64,000 nt of DNA from an uncultured Flavobacteriaceae bacterium (GTDB lineage: Bacteria > Bacteroidota > Bacteroidia > Flavobacteriales > Flavobacteriaceae): the NCBI GenBank assembly GCA_947487895.1, contig CANKYF010000002.1, positions 124,001 through 188,000 on the forward strand, given 5' to 3'. The notes under the pieces were generated by a model. That model was not told where the DNA came from, searched no databases, and was given only the letters and a program-made list of their open reading frames with translations. Positions within the stretch are counted from its first letter, which is position 1. The number at the start of each line of letters is the position of its first letter. Shown here one piece after another: positions 36,047-44,632 of this stretch. The position numbers were made by a program, and so were the translations under genes.

Positions 36047-36628
36047 ATGCCAAAAGTAGAAACATTTAATAGAGATTTTGTTTTAAAGCAAGCCACAAGT
36101 GTCTTTCATGAAAAAGGATACAATGCTGCTTCTATGCAAGATTTGGTGGATGCTACAGGTCTTAACAGGTCTAGTATTTACAATTCTTTTGGTGGCAAAA
36201 TGAATCTTTATATGACTTGTTTAAAATCTTACCAAGACCATTATTTTCTTCAAATAAATAATAAGTTAAGTAATGCCAAAAATGGTTTAAATGCCCTTGA
36301 GCTTTTATTAGAACTTTATTTAAAAGATATTTTAGAAGATAAAAGAGATATGGGGTGCTTAATTACAAACTGTGTGACAGAAATGGGTAATCAAGAGCCT
36401 ATAATAACTAATTTTCTTAATAATAACAGAGAAGGTTTTATTGATTTTCTATCTGATTTAATAGAGAGAGGACAAAATGAAGGATTCATCAATAAAAACA
36501 GTACACCTAAAGAGTATGGGCTTTACATGTATTCTTCTATACAAGGATTTCGAACAACAGGAATTTTATTATCAAATAAAAATGATTTAACAACTATAAT
36601 TAAAACAATAATACAAACCCTTAAATAA
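36047..36628 (+). CDS. TetR/AcrR family transcriptional repressor
   Basis: 193 residues. N-terminal helix-turn-helix (FNRDFVLKQATSVFHEKGYNAASMQDLVDATGLNRSSIYNSFGGKMNLY) is of the TetR kind; the rest is an all-helical ligand-binding domain with ITNCVTEMGNQEP. It is followed 51 bases later by a short-chain dehydrogenase gene. Both genes carry the same 20-bp operator on their promoters, so autoregulation and control of the dehydrogenase are likely. The inducer is unknown. Confidence 0.94.
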   Translation: MPKVETFNRDFVLKQATSVFHEKGYNAASMQDLVDATGLNRSSIYNSFGGKMNLYMTCLKSYQDHYFLQINNKLSNAKNGLNALELLLELYLKDILEDKRDMGCLITNCVTEMGNQEPIITNFLNNNREGFIDFLSDLIERGQNEGFINKNSTPKEYGLYMYSSIQGFRTTGILLSNKNDLTTIIKTIIQTLK

Positions 36629-36643
36629 TTTTTTTTAATCATA

Positions 36644-36663
36644 TTTGAAACGATTGTTTCAAA
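36644..36663. promoter_or_regulatory. TetR operator upstream of the SDR gene
   Basis: TTTGAAACGATTGTTTCAAA, a perfect palindrome with 8-base arms and 4-base centre. Both it and the copy at 36023 are followed by TAAA. TTTG at its left end forms a -7-like CATATTTG, so repressor binding would block RNA polymerase. Confidence 0.82.
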
Positions 36664-36679
36664 TAAAAATTCAAACAAC

Positions 36680-37429
36680 ATGAGTAAACTTAAAAACAAA
36701 GTAGCAGTTATCACAGGAGCAAATAGTGGCATTGGTTTAGCAACAGCAAAATTGTATCTAAAGGAAGGAGCTAAAGTAGTACTCTCTGGTAGAAGACAAG
36801 ACGCTTTAGATGAAGTGGCAAAAGACCTTTCTGGAGATTTTATAACTGTATTAGCAGATGTAAGTAATCCTGAGGATAATAAAAAGTTAATTCAAGCAGC
36901 TACAAATCATTATGGGAATATTGATATTCTATTCTTAAATGCAGGAATAGCACCTGTAACAGCAGCATCTGATGTTACAGAGGCACATTATAATGAAGTA
37001 TTTAATACAAACGTTAAAGCGCCTATTCTAACAGTTAAAGAAGCATTACCCTCAATTAACGATGGCGGTTCTATTCTTTTTACAAGTTCAATAGTGCATA
37101 AAAAAGGTTTTGATGGTTTAGGAGTTTACTCAGCTAGTAAAGGTGCAGTAAGAGCTTATTCAAGAGTTTTAACTTCTGAAGTGAAATCTAGAGGTATACG
37201 TGTTAACACTATAGCGCCAGGACCTATTGAAACACCTATTTACGGGAAAATGGGTTTGCCTCAAGATGTAGTAGAAGAAATGGGGAAAGGTTTTGCTGCA
37301 CAGGTGCCTTTAGGACGTTTTGGTGCTTCTGAAGAAATAGCTAGAGCAGCCTTATTTTTAGCCTCAGATGAAGGTGCTTATGTAAATGGAGCAGAATTAG
37401 AAGTTGATGGAGGATTAAGTCAGGTTTAA
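36680..37429 (+). CDS. short-chain dehydrogenase/reductase
   Basis: 249 residues, classical SDR. NAD(P)-binding TGANSGIGLATA, NAG motif (FLNAGIAPV), catalytic Ser in ILFTSSIV and YSASKGAVRAYSR (Y-x3-K), C-terminal ASDEGAYVNGAELEVDGG. The GRR in VVLSGRRQDAL favours NADP. It is controlled by the adjacent TetR repressor, which suggests a role in processing or detoxifying a carbonyl or hydroxyl compound. The substrate is not known. Confidence 0.93.
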   Translation: MSKLKNKVAVITGANSGIGLATAKLYLKEGAKVVLSGRRQDALDEVAKDLSGDFITVLADVSNPEDNKKLIQAATNHYGNIDILFLNAGIAPVTAASDVTEAHYNEVFNTNVKAPILTVKEALPSINDGGSILFTSSIVHKKGFDGLGVYSASKGAVRAYSRVLTSEVKSRGIRVNTIAPGPIETPIYGKMGLPQDVVEEMGKGFAAQVPLGRFGASEEIARAALFLASDEGAYVNGAELEVDGGLSQV

Positions 37430-37440
37430 CTATTTAAAAA

Positions 37441-37482
37441 ACTAAAAAAGCACCAAAACATATGTTTTGGTGCTTTTTTAGT
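37441..37482. terminator. 42-bp perfect palindrome, bidirectional terminator
   Basis: Left arm ACTAAAAAAGCACCAAAACAT is followed without spacer by its exact reverse complement. The A-run and T-run at its ends make it a terminator for both the SDR gene and the convergent gene at 37496. Confidence 0.92.
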
Positions 37483-37495
37483 ATATGTAGAATTC

Positions 37496-38285
37496 TTATT
37501 TAATAATAAAATCTTCCTTTTTAAATCCGTTATTGAATTTAATATCACTAAACGTATATTGACCATTAAGCTGGTATTCTCCTTTTTTGTTTGGCGCGTA
37601 TGACTTTCTTACGGTTGAAACATGCACTCCTTCAATCACTTCATATTCAAGAGTCATTTTAAGAATTGGTTTATCAATACCCCAATCTGGTAAAGAAAAA
37701 TAAAAGAAATCTATTAAATGAGTATCTGGGTTAAAGTATAATATGTACTCATCGTTCTTCTCTTTTTTTGTTATTCCAGAATTATAGGTTAAACTAGCTT
37801 TTTTATAATTAACACCATCTACTAGTTCAGTTCCTAAATACTTATAAATAGTTCCTGGATCCTGTAACTTATACATCATAGTAAACCAATAAAAATTCAC
37901 TTTTCTTAGAAATACTGTTCCTCCTAAGGCTTTTTCATCTTTAATTTGTTTTCCGTTTAAAGTTAATTGCGGTTTGCTATCTACATAAGATTGCACTGCC
38001 AGCCCTTCTTGTTTAGGCAAAACATTTCTTTGATGTATTTTATATGACCCCCAAGAGTGCTCTCCGTCAAAAATGTGCCTTTCTAAAGAGACGTCTTTTC
38101 CTTTGTCAAAATTATCATAGACGTATTTAAACTCAACGTCTTTCTTTTCTGCTATTTTTTCATAACCTCCGTTTACATTAACCAAGGCATTTAATAGTTT
38201 TTTAGAAGTTTCATCTGCAACCATTTTGGGCATTTAGGTTGTAAATAAAAAAGCATACAAGTAAAAGTGTGATTTTTTGTTTCAT
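37496..38285 (-). pseudogene. secreted protein (DUF6503-like) with -1 frameshift after signal peptide
   Basis: The mature part (37496-38233) is an open 245-codon frame without a signal peptide (MVADETSKKLLNALVNVNGG... ending FKKEDFIIK), resembling DUF6503-type outer-membrane-associated proteins. Directly upstream, in the next frame, an ATG at 38285 encodes MKQKITLLLVCFFIYNLNAQ, a perfect signal peptide, then hits a stop after NGCR. One extra A in the CCCAAAATGG run (plus-strand T-run 38224-38227) would join the two as NAQKMVADET. Either a sequencing error, a fixed frameshift, or a switchable run. As written, the protein would stay in the cytoplasm. Confidence 0.75.
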
Positions 38286-38421
38286 TTTATTAGTTTTTGA
38301 TTTTGTCGATATTTGAATTAAATCTTACAGCCTTATAATTGTTAATAAGCTCGTTGAAAACTATAACTCTTCTTCTGTTCTTAAAGTTTGGTAATTGTAT
38401 AACTTTATTAAAACCTTAATC

Positions 38422-38838
38422 ATGAACTCAAGAGAAATTAACCTAAAAAACATTCGCCCTGAAATAGCTTCATCATTAGTTATTGATAACATGGGTAATG
38501 AAGAAAAATTTCAGAATTTAGTATTAAGACCAGTAATAAAGTTACAACACGATTTGTTAGTTGCTGTATTTAGAAATTATATAGTAAAACATAAATCTGT
38601 TTTTTACGATCTTACTCTTGAAAAACGTATTTCATACATTGAAAATGCCATTCATAAAGACATGAAATTTAGAAATTCATTAAAAGGAATGATTATTGGC
38701 CTGTTTACAGTTGAAGAATATACTTTATATATTCAAAACTCATCTGCGATTAACAAAAGAATGATGAATATTGTAAAAGAAAGATACCTTAACCATATTC
38801 AATTATTTGAAAAACCAGAATTATTGACAGCTATTTAA
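38422..38838 (+). CDS. conserved flavobacterial protein of unknown function
   Basis: 138 residues from the ATG at 38422; an in-frame TTG at 38395 is unlikely. Helical throughout, no signal peptide or membrane helix. Sequence features: FQNLVLRPVIKLQHDLLVAVFRNYI, ENAIHKDMKFRNSLKGMIIGLFTVEEYTLYIQNSS and NKRMMNIVKERY. I recall such proteins as common in flavobacteria and sometimes labelled glyoxalase without visible basis; no glyoxalase metal motif is present. A terminator follows. Confidence 0.78.
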   Translation: MNSREINLKNIRPEIASSLVIDNMGNEEKFQNLVLRPVIKLQHDLLVAVFRNYIVKHKSVFYDLTLEKRISYIENAIHKDMKFRNSLKGMIIGLFTVEEYTLYIQNSSAINKRMMNIVKERYLNHIQLFEKPELLTAI

Positions 38839-38898
38839 ATTTGTAATTATATTCCTTACTAAATATCACTTAATCCTTTTTAAATGCATTTCATCTAA

Positions 38899-38934
38899 AA
38901 AAAGAAGTCATTTTATCGAGAATCACTTCTTTTT
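38899..38934 (+). terminator. terminator of the 138-residue protein gene
   Basis: 10-bp stem AAAAAGAAGT / ACTTCTTTTT with a 16-base loop, ending in a T-run, 60 bases after the stop. Confidence 0.78.
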
Positions 38935-39061
38935 AACACCTTTTATTTTTTCTTTTTTAGAAATTCATCCCACCTAAAGTTTTGTAAAGTTTATATCATG
39001 AGGTTTTAATTAACCTTAGTTAAGCTATTTTTTTCAAGTAAAACGCCCAAAAATTACTAAC

Positions 39062-40372
39062 ATGAAAACAACAATACTTTTTGCGTTCATTTTTTTCTCA
39101 ATAACTTTTAATGCCCAAACAACTTATACCTATGTTGGATCTGGAAATTGGAATACTGCTGCAAATTGGTCTCCTAGTTATCCAGGAACCAATATAGCCC
39201 ATTTAGATGAAGTAATAATTCCTCTGGGCTCTAATGTCACTGTTAATAGTTCAACCACAGTATATGGCAAACTAACTGTTAATGGTTCTGTAGAAACCCA
39301 ATCTATTTTCAATATAGTTGGAGAATTAATTGCCAATGGAAGCTTTAATAATAAATCTTTTTTCACCAATTTTGGTGATGCTACTTTTAATGCTTCAGTA
39401 ACAAGTTCTTCAATATTTAAAAATGAAGGAACTTTAATTCTAAAATCTTCTTTTGAAAATAGCTCAACATTTATCACTGATAATGGAGGTATGACAGAAA
39501 ATCAATCTACATTAGATAATAACTCTACTCTTAAAGTTGAATTTGGAGGAAGCCTAAAAAACACGGGAACTATTAACAGTATTGGAACTATAACTAACAA
39601 TGGAACTTTCACTAATGAAAACCATATTAATTGTAATACATTTATAAATAATAATAGTATCGTAAATGATATTGGTACCATTAATTTTAATGGTAGCTTC
39701 TATTATTTAATGGGGAATAATATTTCGCATACAGGAGACTATACGGTAACTAATAAGATAGCTCCAAGAACATCTGTTGATCAAGATTTTAATGTTATAT
39801 CACCTGCTAACCCTATAGGCACTTACTCTTTTAATGATAATGTGATATTTGAAAGTTCTTCTAGAATTGAAATAGACTTAAAAACAGATGCATTACATGA
39901 TTTAGTTTCTGTAGGAGGTTCAGCAACTCTAAATGGTATATTACAAGCAAATCTCATAGACGCTTATGACCCAGCTATTGGCACTAAAGTCACCATTTTA
40001 CAAGCTAACAATGGCGTTTCAGGAACGTTTAACTCTATGGTATTACCTGATTTAGGAGCAACTAAAGAATTTAAAGTAAATTACCTTGCTAATGCTATTG
40101 AATTAGAAGTCATTGCAAGTGGAACGCTTTCAACGTCAGATTTAGATACTAATGATAATAAAATTACTGTATTCCCTAATCCAGCTAAAGACCATTTTTA
40201 CATTAAAGGGTTACTTAATAACGAAAAAGTTGTTATTACCTCTTTAATGGGAAAAAGGTTGTTAGAAACTTTTATATCTCCTAACAATAATAAACTGGAT
40301 TTATTTACTTTAAAGTCAGGTGTATATATTCTTAGCGTAGGCGATATTCATATGAAGGTAGTAAAAAAATAA
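39062..40372 (+). CDS. T9SS-exported beta-helix-like protein
   Basis: 436 residues. Signal peptide ending TFNAQT. Residues about 20-330 are rich in short Asn/Thr/Gly/Ser repeats (TLKNTGTINSIGTITNNGTFTNENHIN pattern), which suggests an extended beta-solenoid. The C-terminal 80 residues are a Por secretion sorting domain (VFPNPAKDHFYIKG, KSGVYILSVGD). It should be exported by the type IX system and anchored or released at the cell surface. It may be an adhesin or polymer-binding protein, which is inference from the repeats only. Confidence 0.87.
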   Translation: MKTTILFAFIFFSITFNAQTTYTYVGSGNWNTAANWSPSYPGTNIAHLDEVIIPLGSNVTVNSSTTVYGKLTVNGSVETQSIFNIVGELIANGSFNNKSFFTNFGDATFNASVTSSSIFKNEGTLILKSSFENSSTFITDNGGMTENQSTLDNNSTLKVEFGGSLKNTGTINSIGTITNNGTFTNENHINCNTFINNNSIVNDIGTINFNGSFYYLMGNNISHTGDYTVTNKIAPRTSVDQDFNVISPANPIGTYSFNDNVIFESSSRIEIDLKTDALHDLVSVGGSATLNGILQANLIDAYDPAIGTKVTILQANNGVSGTFNSMVLPDLGATKEFKVNYLANAIELEVIASGTLSTSDLDTNDNKITVFPNPAKDHFYIKGLLNNEKVVITSLMGKRLLETFISPNNNKLDLFTLKSGVYILSVGDIHMKVVKK

Positions 40373-40388
40373 TCTAATTTAATAGCTT

Positions 40389-40426
40389 AATATATCTTCA
40401 GAACTATAATTTTCTGAAGATATATT
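40389..40426. terminator. bidirectional terminator between T9SS protein and DUF2461 gene
   Basis: 15-bp perfect stem AATATATCTTCAGAA / TTCTGAAGATATATT with an 8-base loop, between two convergent genes. Confidence 0.88.
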
Positions 40427-40437
40427 ATTTATTTAAA

Positions 40438-41124
40438 CTATTCTTCTATTAAAGACACGCCATTTAAATCTGTAGTTAAGACATCACTCATATAATCAAA
40501 AAATGGACGAATGGCTTTAAAAGAGCTATTTACTTCATCTAAAAAGTTATTTGATAACACCTCTTTATCTGTATACTTTTTAGTAAATATGAATTGTTTC
40601 TTTTTAATTAAGTCTATGGCTTTATGCTCTTTATTAAAACCTTTTGGAGCCGTTTTAACTTCATCACCTTCAAAAGTATCTCCCCAGACACTATTAAAGT
40701 CTTTATTTGCAAGAATCGCTCTTATTTCACTATCATCCATTTCAAATTCTTTTCTAATTCTTAACAAATCTTCTTTTGCAGGCTCCCAGAAACCAGTTGC
40801 TAAAAAACTTTCATTATTAGGTTGAATATGCAAGTAGTAACCACCTCTTAGTTTTGGCTTAGTTCTATGAAAAGAACCTCCAAAATGAGTTTTATACGGT
40901 GATTTGTTTTTTGAAAAACGAACATCACGATAAATTCTGAACATCTTTACTTTATCAATATCATCATGTAGATTCAATGTCTCAAATATTGAGTTATATA
41001 CCTGTTTAACTTCAGCCTCAACCGTTTTAAACTCCTTTTTTCGTTCATTAAACCAATCTCTATTATTGTTTTTTTCTAATTGCTTAAAGAAATCTAAAGC
41101 TGCTTTAGGTACAGTAACACTCAT
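40438..41124 (-). CDS. DUF2461 family protein
   Basis: 228 residues. DUF2461 pattern: ALDFFKQLEKNNNRDWFNERKKEF at the N-terminus, KMFRIYRDVRFSKNKSPYKTHFGGSF, GGYYLHIQPNNESFLATGFWEP, and IFTKKYTDKEVLSNNFLDEV. No signal peptide. The family is widespread and its biochemical role is not established. It lies 80 bases downstream of the TruA-like gene on the same strand. Confidence 0.92.
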   Translation of the reverse strand: MSVTVPKAALDFFKQLEKNNNRDWFNERKKEFKTVEAEVKQVYNSIFETLNLHDDIDKVKMFRIYRDVRFSKNKSPYKTHFGGSFHRTKPKLRGGYYLHIQPNNESFLATGFWEPAKEDLLRIRKEFEMDDSEIRAILANKDFNSVWGDTFEGDEVKTAPKGFNKEHKAIDLIKKKQFIFTKKYTDKEVLSNNFLDEVNSSFKAIRPFFDYMSDVLTTDLNGVSLIEE

Positions 41125-41204
41125 TTTAATTCGTTTTAATTGATTTTTGATAAATTAAAATCTAAGGATATAGATTCTGAATTGAAAATTACAAAAATGT
41201 TTTG

Positions 41205-41993
41205 TTATTCAAACTCAACTTTGTTAAGAATTAACCCAGATGCAGGAGCTATATAATTCATTTTTACAAAAACATCAGGTTTTAGACTATGTTCAATAGT
41301 TTCTAGAGTTAATTTTCCCTTTCCTAAATCAAATAACGTCCCCATCATTAAACGAATTTGATTTCGCATAAACCCCTTACCTCTAACTCTTAAGATATAT
41401 GATTTAGCAGGAAAGTAATTAGCTGTATATATGGTGTTTTCTATTAATTCACAAGTCTCAATTGTTCTGGTGTATATACCTTTATCGGTTGGTTTGTAAC
41501 AATAAGATTTTAAATAATGTTCGCCTTCAAATAATTTAGCGCCTTGTTTCATAATGTCAATATCTAGATCTTCTAAAATAGTCGTCATTAAGGGTGCGCA
41601 GAACGGATGGCATTTTTCACCATAAGTGAATAAATAAAGATATTCTTTAGTTTTCGGATGATTTATAATATTGAATTTTTCATCAACTTCTTTAATAGCT
41701 AGCGCTCTAATATCTTGCGGAAGATTATAATTAAACAGCTCTAAGAAAGCATCTAAATCATCTAGTTTGTGGCGCAAAAACAATTCGAAAGTAGCATTTT
41801 CAGCAGATACCATAGCATCTGTTCTTCCAGAAACCAAGGTTTTAAAATAAGCGCCTTCAAATATATAGTTTAAAGTTCTATCTACCATTAAATGTAAGGT
41901 CTTTACATTTGGCTGCTTTTGCCAGCCATGAAAGCGATAGCCTAAATATTGAAAGTTTATAAGATAATAATACTTTTTAGGTTGAAATTGCAT
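41205..41993 (-). CDS. TruA-family tRNA pseudouridine synthase (divergent)
   Basis: 262 residues. TruA family: YLINFQYLGYRFHGWQKQP, catalytic Asp in SGRTDAMVSAENATF, and the C-terminal GKGFMRNQIRLMMGTLFDLGKGKL. The usual GRTDAGVHA is GRTDAMVSA here, so it is a side branch of TruA rather than the canonical enzyme. It would convert uridine to pseudouridine in a tRNA (TruA acts at positions 38-40). The catalytic Asp is kept, so activity is likely. Confidence 0.88.
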   Translation of the reverse strand: MQFQPKKYYYLINFQYLGYRFHGWQKQPNVKTLHLMVDRTLNYIFEGAYFKTLVSGRTDAMVSAENATFELFLRHKLDDLDAFLELFNYNLPQDIRALAIKEVDEKFNIINHPKTKEYLYLFTYGEKCHPFCAPLMTTILEDLDIDIMKQGAKLFEGEHYLKSYCYKPTDKGIYTRTIETCELIENTIYTANYFPAKSYILRVRGKGFMRNQIRLMMGTLFDLGKGKLTLETIEHSLKPDVFVKMNYIAPASGLILNKVEFE

Positions 41994-42028
41994 GTCGCAA
42001 TATTAACACTTTTAATTTTAAAAGTTCC

Positions 42029-42084
42029 CCTCGGGATTTAACCCGAGGTTTCCAATAAACTTGTCATTCCCGTCAAAACGGGAA
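42029..42084. repeat. family II palindromic element, two hairpins
   Basis: CCTCGGG / CCCGAGG at 42029-42048 and TTCCCGT / ACGGGAA at 42067-42084, in a 193-base gap between two minus-strand genes. GTCATTCC links it to the elements in the his operon. Confidence 0.7.
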
Positions 42085-42186
42085 CCTGAATAACAGAATT
42101 TCGTTTTAAAAATCGAATTTGAATCAGAATAGAGAATATCCGCTTTTCTTTGACTTAAAACGAATTATTAAATAACTAGAAATTAG

Positions 42187-43596
42187 CTATTCTATCCAAC
42201 AGCCATTCCATGGTGTGTTTTGTTGTAGAGGAATGTCAAATAAAACACTATTATAAGTGTTCCCTTCTGCTGTACCAGATACTTGCCTAAAGCGATATGC
42301 CCAACATTCATTTGGATGCTCTACACTATTGCTTTCTAAAATAAGGTTATCCATTTCAGAAAATGCGAGATGTCCTTCTAGCATTGTGTTATTTTTTATA
42401 GATAAATCTGCTCCTTTATACATGTACATACCACATTTATTCAAAGTATTATTATGAATAAACGTTGTGTCTTGATTGATTTTAGCATTATCATTAGAAT
42501 ACATGATAATCCCATTCCAGTTGTTAACGGAAACAGTTCGCATAGTAATATCATTATTTCTTATAGTCCAACTAGCATTTTTCCAATATACTAATGGACC
42601 ATCTAAATACTCACTATCATTACCTTGAAGTAGAATATTATTTTCTACAAATACATTTTTACCATCTGTGTTCACCACATCTCCTCCTCTATTATTATGA
42701 AAGTAATTGGTTCTAATAACAATACTATCGTTTATTCTTCCAGCACCTTCAATATCAATTCCAAATTCTGGAGCTGTTCCATTGGTATGATGAAATTCAT
42801 TGTTTTCAATTAATATATTTTTCCCTCCAACAATTGAAACACCTTGTCTTCTATTATCTGAAAAGTTATTTCTATTTATATTAATATCTCTAAGTCTCTG
42901 CTCTTGTCCTGCACCACTTCCTACCATTAAAACACCATCTCCATTGGCTTTAGCCAACACCATATTTTCTATGGTAACAGATTCGCTATCACCTTCAATA
43001 CATATTAAATGACCTTCGTCATGAGCTGTAGCACCATCACTTGCTCTAGGTACATTATCATGATTATCTCTATCACCTATTATAGTGCCTCCAGACACAA
43101 CAACAAAGGCATTGTTTCTAATAGCAATAGCGCAGTAGTTCCATTTATCATTAGGCACCATTTCAATCACAGCATTTTGATCTAATAAAAAGGCTATATT
43201 ACTGCTTAACTCAATCCCTCCATAATAGATATCATTTTCTTCTTTCCCAATTAAATAATGACCTTCTGGTAAACAAATTTCACCATAACCTTGTCCTATA
43301 GCCCAATCTATAGCACTTTGTAAATTCTCTGTAGTTTTAGTAGGTTCTGAGCGATTACTAGGAATATCCCAACGCGCTAACTCAATACAATATCTGTTAC
43401 TTGGAATTTCTGGATATGGAATTCTTTCTATAGCACTTTGTGGACCATCAAACGGGTATGGATTATTAGGATCTGTATCACTTAAAATAATTCTATTAAA
43501 AGACGGATTGTCATCCGAATCATAAGCGCAAGACCATAACATTGCATTTAAAAATAAAAGCAAAGAAAATCTACGTAAAGTAATGTAGGTTGCCAT
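42187..43596 (-). CDS. right-handed parallel beta-helix lipoprotein
   Basis: 469 residues. The signal ends in lipobox AMLWSCAYDSD (Cys23). Residues about 75-460 hold repeated short coils typical of pectate-lyase-like beta helices (SVTIENMVLAKANGDGVLM, NILIENNEFHHTNG, NVFVENNILLQGN, LSIKNNTMLEGH). AIDWAIGQGYGEICLPEGHYLIG matches the glycosyl-hydrolase 28/pectate-lyase-3 start. It should sit on the outer membrane and bind or cut a polysaccharide. No catalytic residues could be assigned with confidence, and no carbohydrate locus is adjacent. Confidence 0.85.
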   Translation of the reverse strand: MATYITLRRFSLLLFLNAMLWSCAYDSDDNPSFNRIILSDTDPNNPYPFDGPQSAIERIPYPEIPSNRYCIELARWDIPSNRSEPTKTTENLQSAIDWAIGQGYGEICLPEGHYLIGKEENDIYYGGIELSSNIAFLLDQNAVIEMVPNDKWNYCAIAIRNNAFVVVSGGTIIGDRDNHDNVPRASDGATAHDEGHLICIEGDSESVTIENMVLAKANGDGVLMVGSGAGQEQRLRDININRNNFSDNRRQGVSIVGGKNILIENNEFHHTNGTAPEFGIDIEGAGRINDSIVIRTNYFHNNRGGDVVNTDGKNVFVENNILLQGNDSEYLDGPLVYWKNASWTIRNNDITMRTVSVNNWNGIIMYSNDNAKINQDTTFIHNNTLNKCGMYMYKGADLSIKNNTMLEGHLAFSEMDNLILESNSVEHPNECWAYRFRQVSGTAEGNTYNSVLFDIPLQQNTPWNGCWIE

Positions 43597-43656
43597 TAAT
43601 TTGGGATTTAATGTTCCACCAAATATACGACTAAATTAGAAATAAAGTTTACAGCT

Positions 43657-44250
43657 TTATTTATGTCTCCCTTTTAATTCAGCTTCAATATCTTTTAAAG
43701 TAAAGCCTTTTGCTTGTAAAAGCATTAAATAGTGAAACAATAAATCTGCCGATTCATACAGAAATAATTCATCATTATTATCCATAGCTTCAATAACCGT
43801 TTCAACTGCTTCCTCTCCTACCTTTTGAGCTACTTTATTAATACCTTTTGAAAATAAACTGGCTACATAAGATTTAGCAGTGTCTTTATTTGCAACACGT
43901 TCAGCAATGGTGTTTTCTAAAGTAGAAAAGAAGCCATAATTAGAGATATTCTCTTCTTTCCAACAAGTATCTGTTCCTGTATGACATGTTGGTCCAACTG
44001 GGTTTACTTGAATTAATAATGAATCATTATCACAATCGTTTTTAATATCAACCAAGTTTAAAAAGTTACCACTTTCTTCTCCTTTAGTCCATAAACGTTG
44101 TTTACTTCTACTAAAAAAGGTTACTTTTTTAGTTTCTAAAGTTTTTTGATAAGCTTCTTCATTCATGTATCCCAACATTAAGACGTTTTTGGTTATTGCG
44201 TCTTGAATAATTGCTGGTACTAATCCGTTTGAATCGTATTTTATTTTCAT
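43657..44250 (-). CDS. hisIE: bifunctional phosphoribosyl-AMP cyclohydrolase / phosphoribosyl-ATP pyrophosphatase
   Basis: 197 residues. The HisI half (about 1-110) has MLGYMNEEAYQKTLETKKVTFFSRSKQRLWTKGEESGN and the Cys/His metal site NPVGPTCHTGTDTCW. The HisE half has the helical pyrophosphatase pattern SLFSKGINKVAQKVGEEAVETVIEA. It performs steps 2 and 3 of histidine synthesis. It is the last gene of the his operon and starts 1 base after the cREC gene stop. Confidence 0.97.
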   Translation of the reverse strand: MKIKYDSNGLVPAIIQDAITKNVLMLGYMNEEAYQKTLETKKVTFFSRSKQRLWTKGEESGNFLNLVDIKNDCDNDSLLIQVNPVGPTCHTGTDTCWKEENISNYGFFSTLENTIAERVANKDTAKSYVASLFSKGINKVAQKVGEEAVETVIEAMDNNDELFLYESADLLFHYLMLLQAKGFTLKDIEAELKGRHK

Positions 44251-44251
44251 T

Positions 44252-44587
44252 TTATTTTTTGTTAAGGAAACTGATATAATTGTTTAAAAGTCCTTTTATT
44301 TGTTCTGCTGCGACTGGGTTAGCTGAATGTACTTTGAATTTAAAGTTTTTTAAATCTAAACCAGATTCATAAACTAACCATTTAGCAGCTGCATAGCCAT
44401 CTGGTGCAACGTTATTATTTTCGTCAAGTCCTAAGTCATTATCAAAACTTATGAAACTTGGTAAGCCATTGATTTTGATATATTCTATAAAATCATTAAA
44501 ATTTCTAACAATATCAAATTCACTTTCCATTGATTTATCATAAATCATTTCTATTTCTCTTACATCATCTAGAAATAACTTTTTCAT
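44252..44587 (-). CDS. cyclic-phosphate-processing receiver (cREC) domain protein
   Basis: 111 residues. Stand-alone receiver-like domain: MKKLFLDDVREIE at the N-terminus, SFISFDNDLG in place of the usual phospho-acceptor strand, and DGYAAAKWLVYE. This matches the cREC group (cyclic-phosphate-processing receiver), which in other bacteria sits with nucleic-acid end-processing genes. Here it is embedded in the his operon between hisF and hisIE, 1 base ahead of hisIE, with no RNA-repair partner. Its role is unknown; the location could be chance or a link to nucleotide chemistry. Confidence 0.82.
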   Translation of the reverse strand: MKKLFLDDVREIEMIYDKSMESEFDIVRNFNDFIEYIKINGLPSFISFDNDLGLDENNNVAPDGYAAAKWLVYESGLDLKNFKFKVHSANPVAAEQIKGLLNNYISFLNKK

Positions 44588-44632
44588 AATTTATTATAAA
44601 TTCTAAATCAGACATGCAGTTCAACATAACAA

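Noticed and set aside
43640-43662. Terminator after hisIE
   Set aside because: The only stem (AAATAAAG/CTTTATTT) is weak, purely A-T rich at its ends and overlaps the hisIE stop, so I did not call it.
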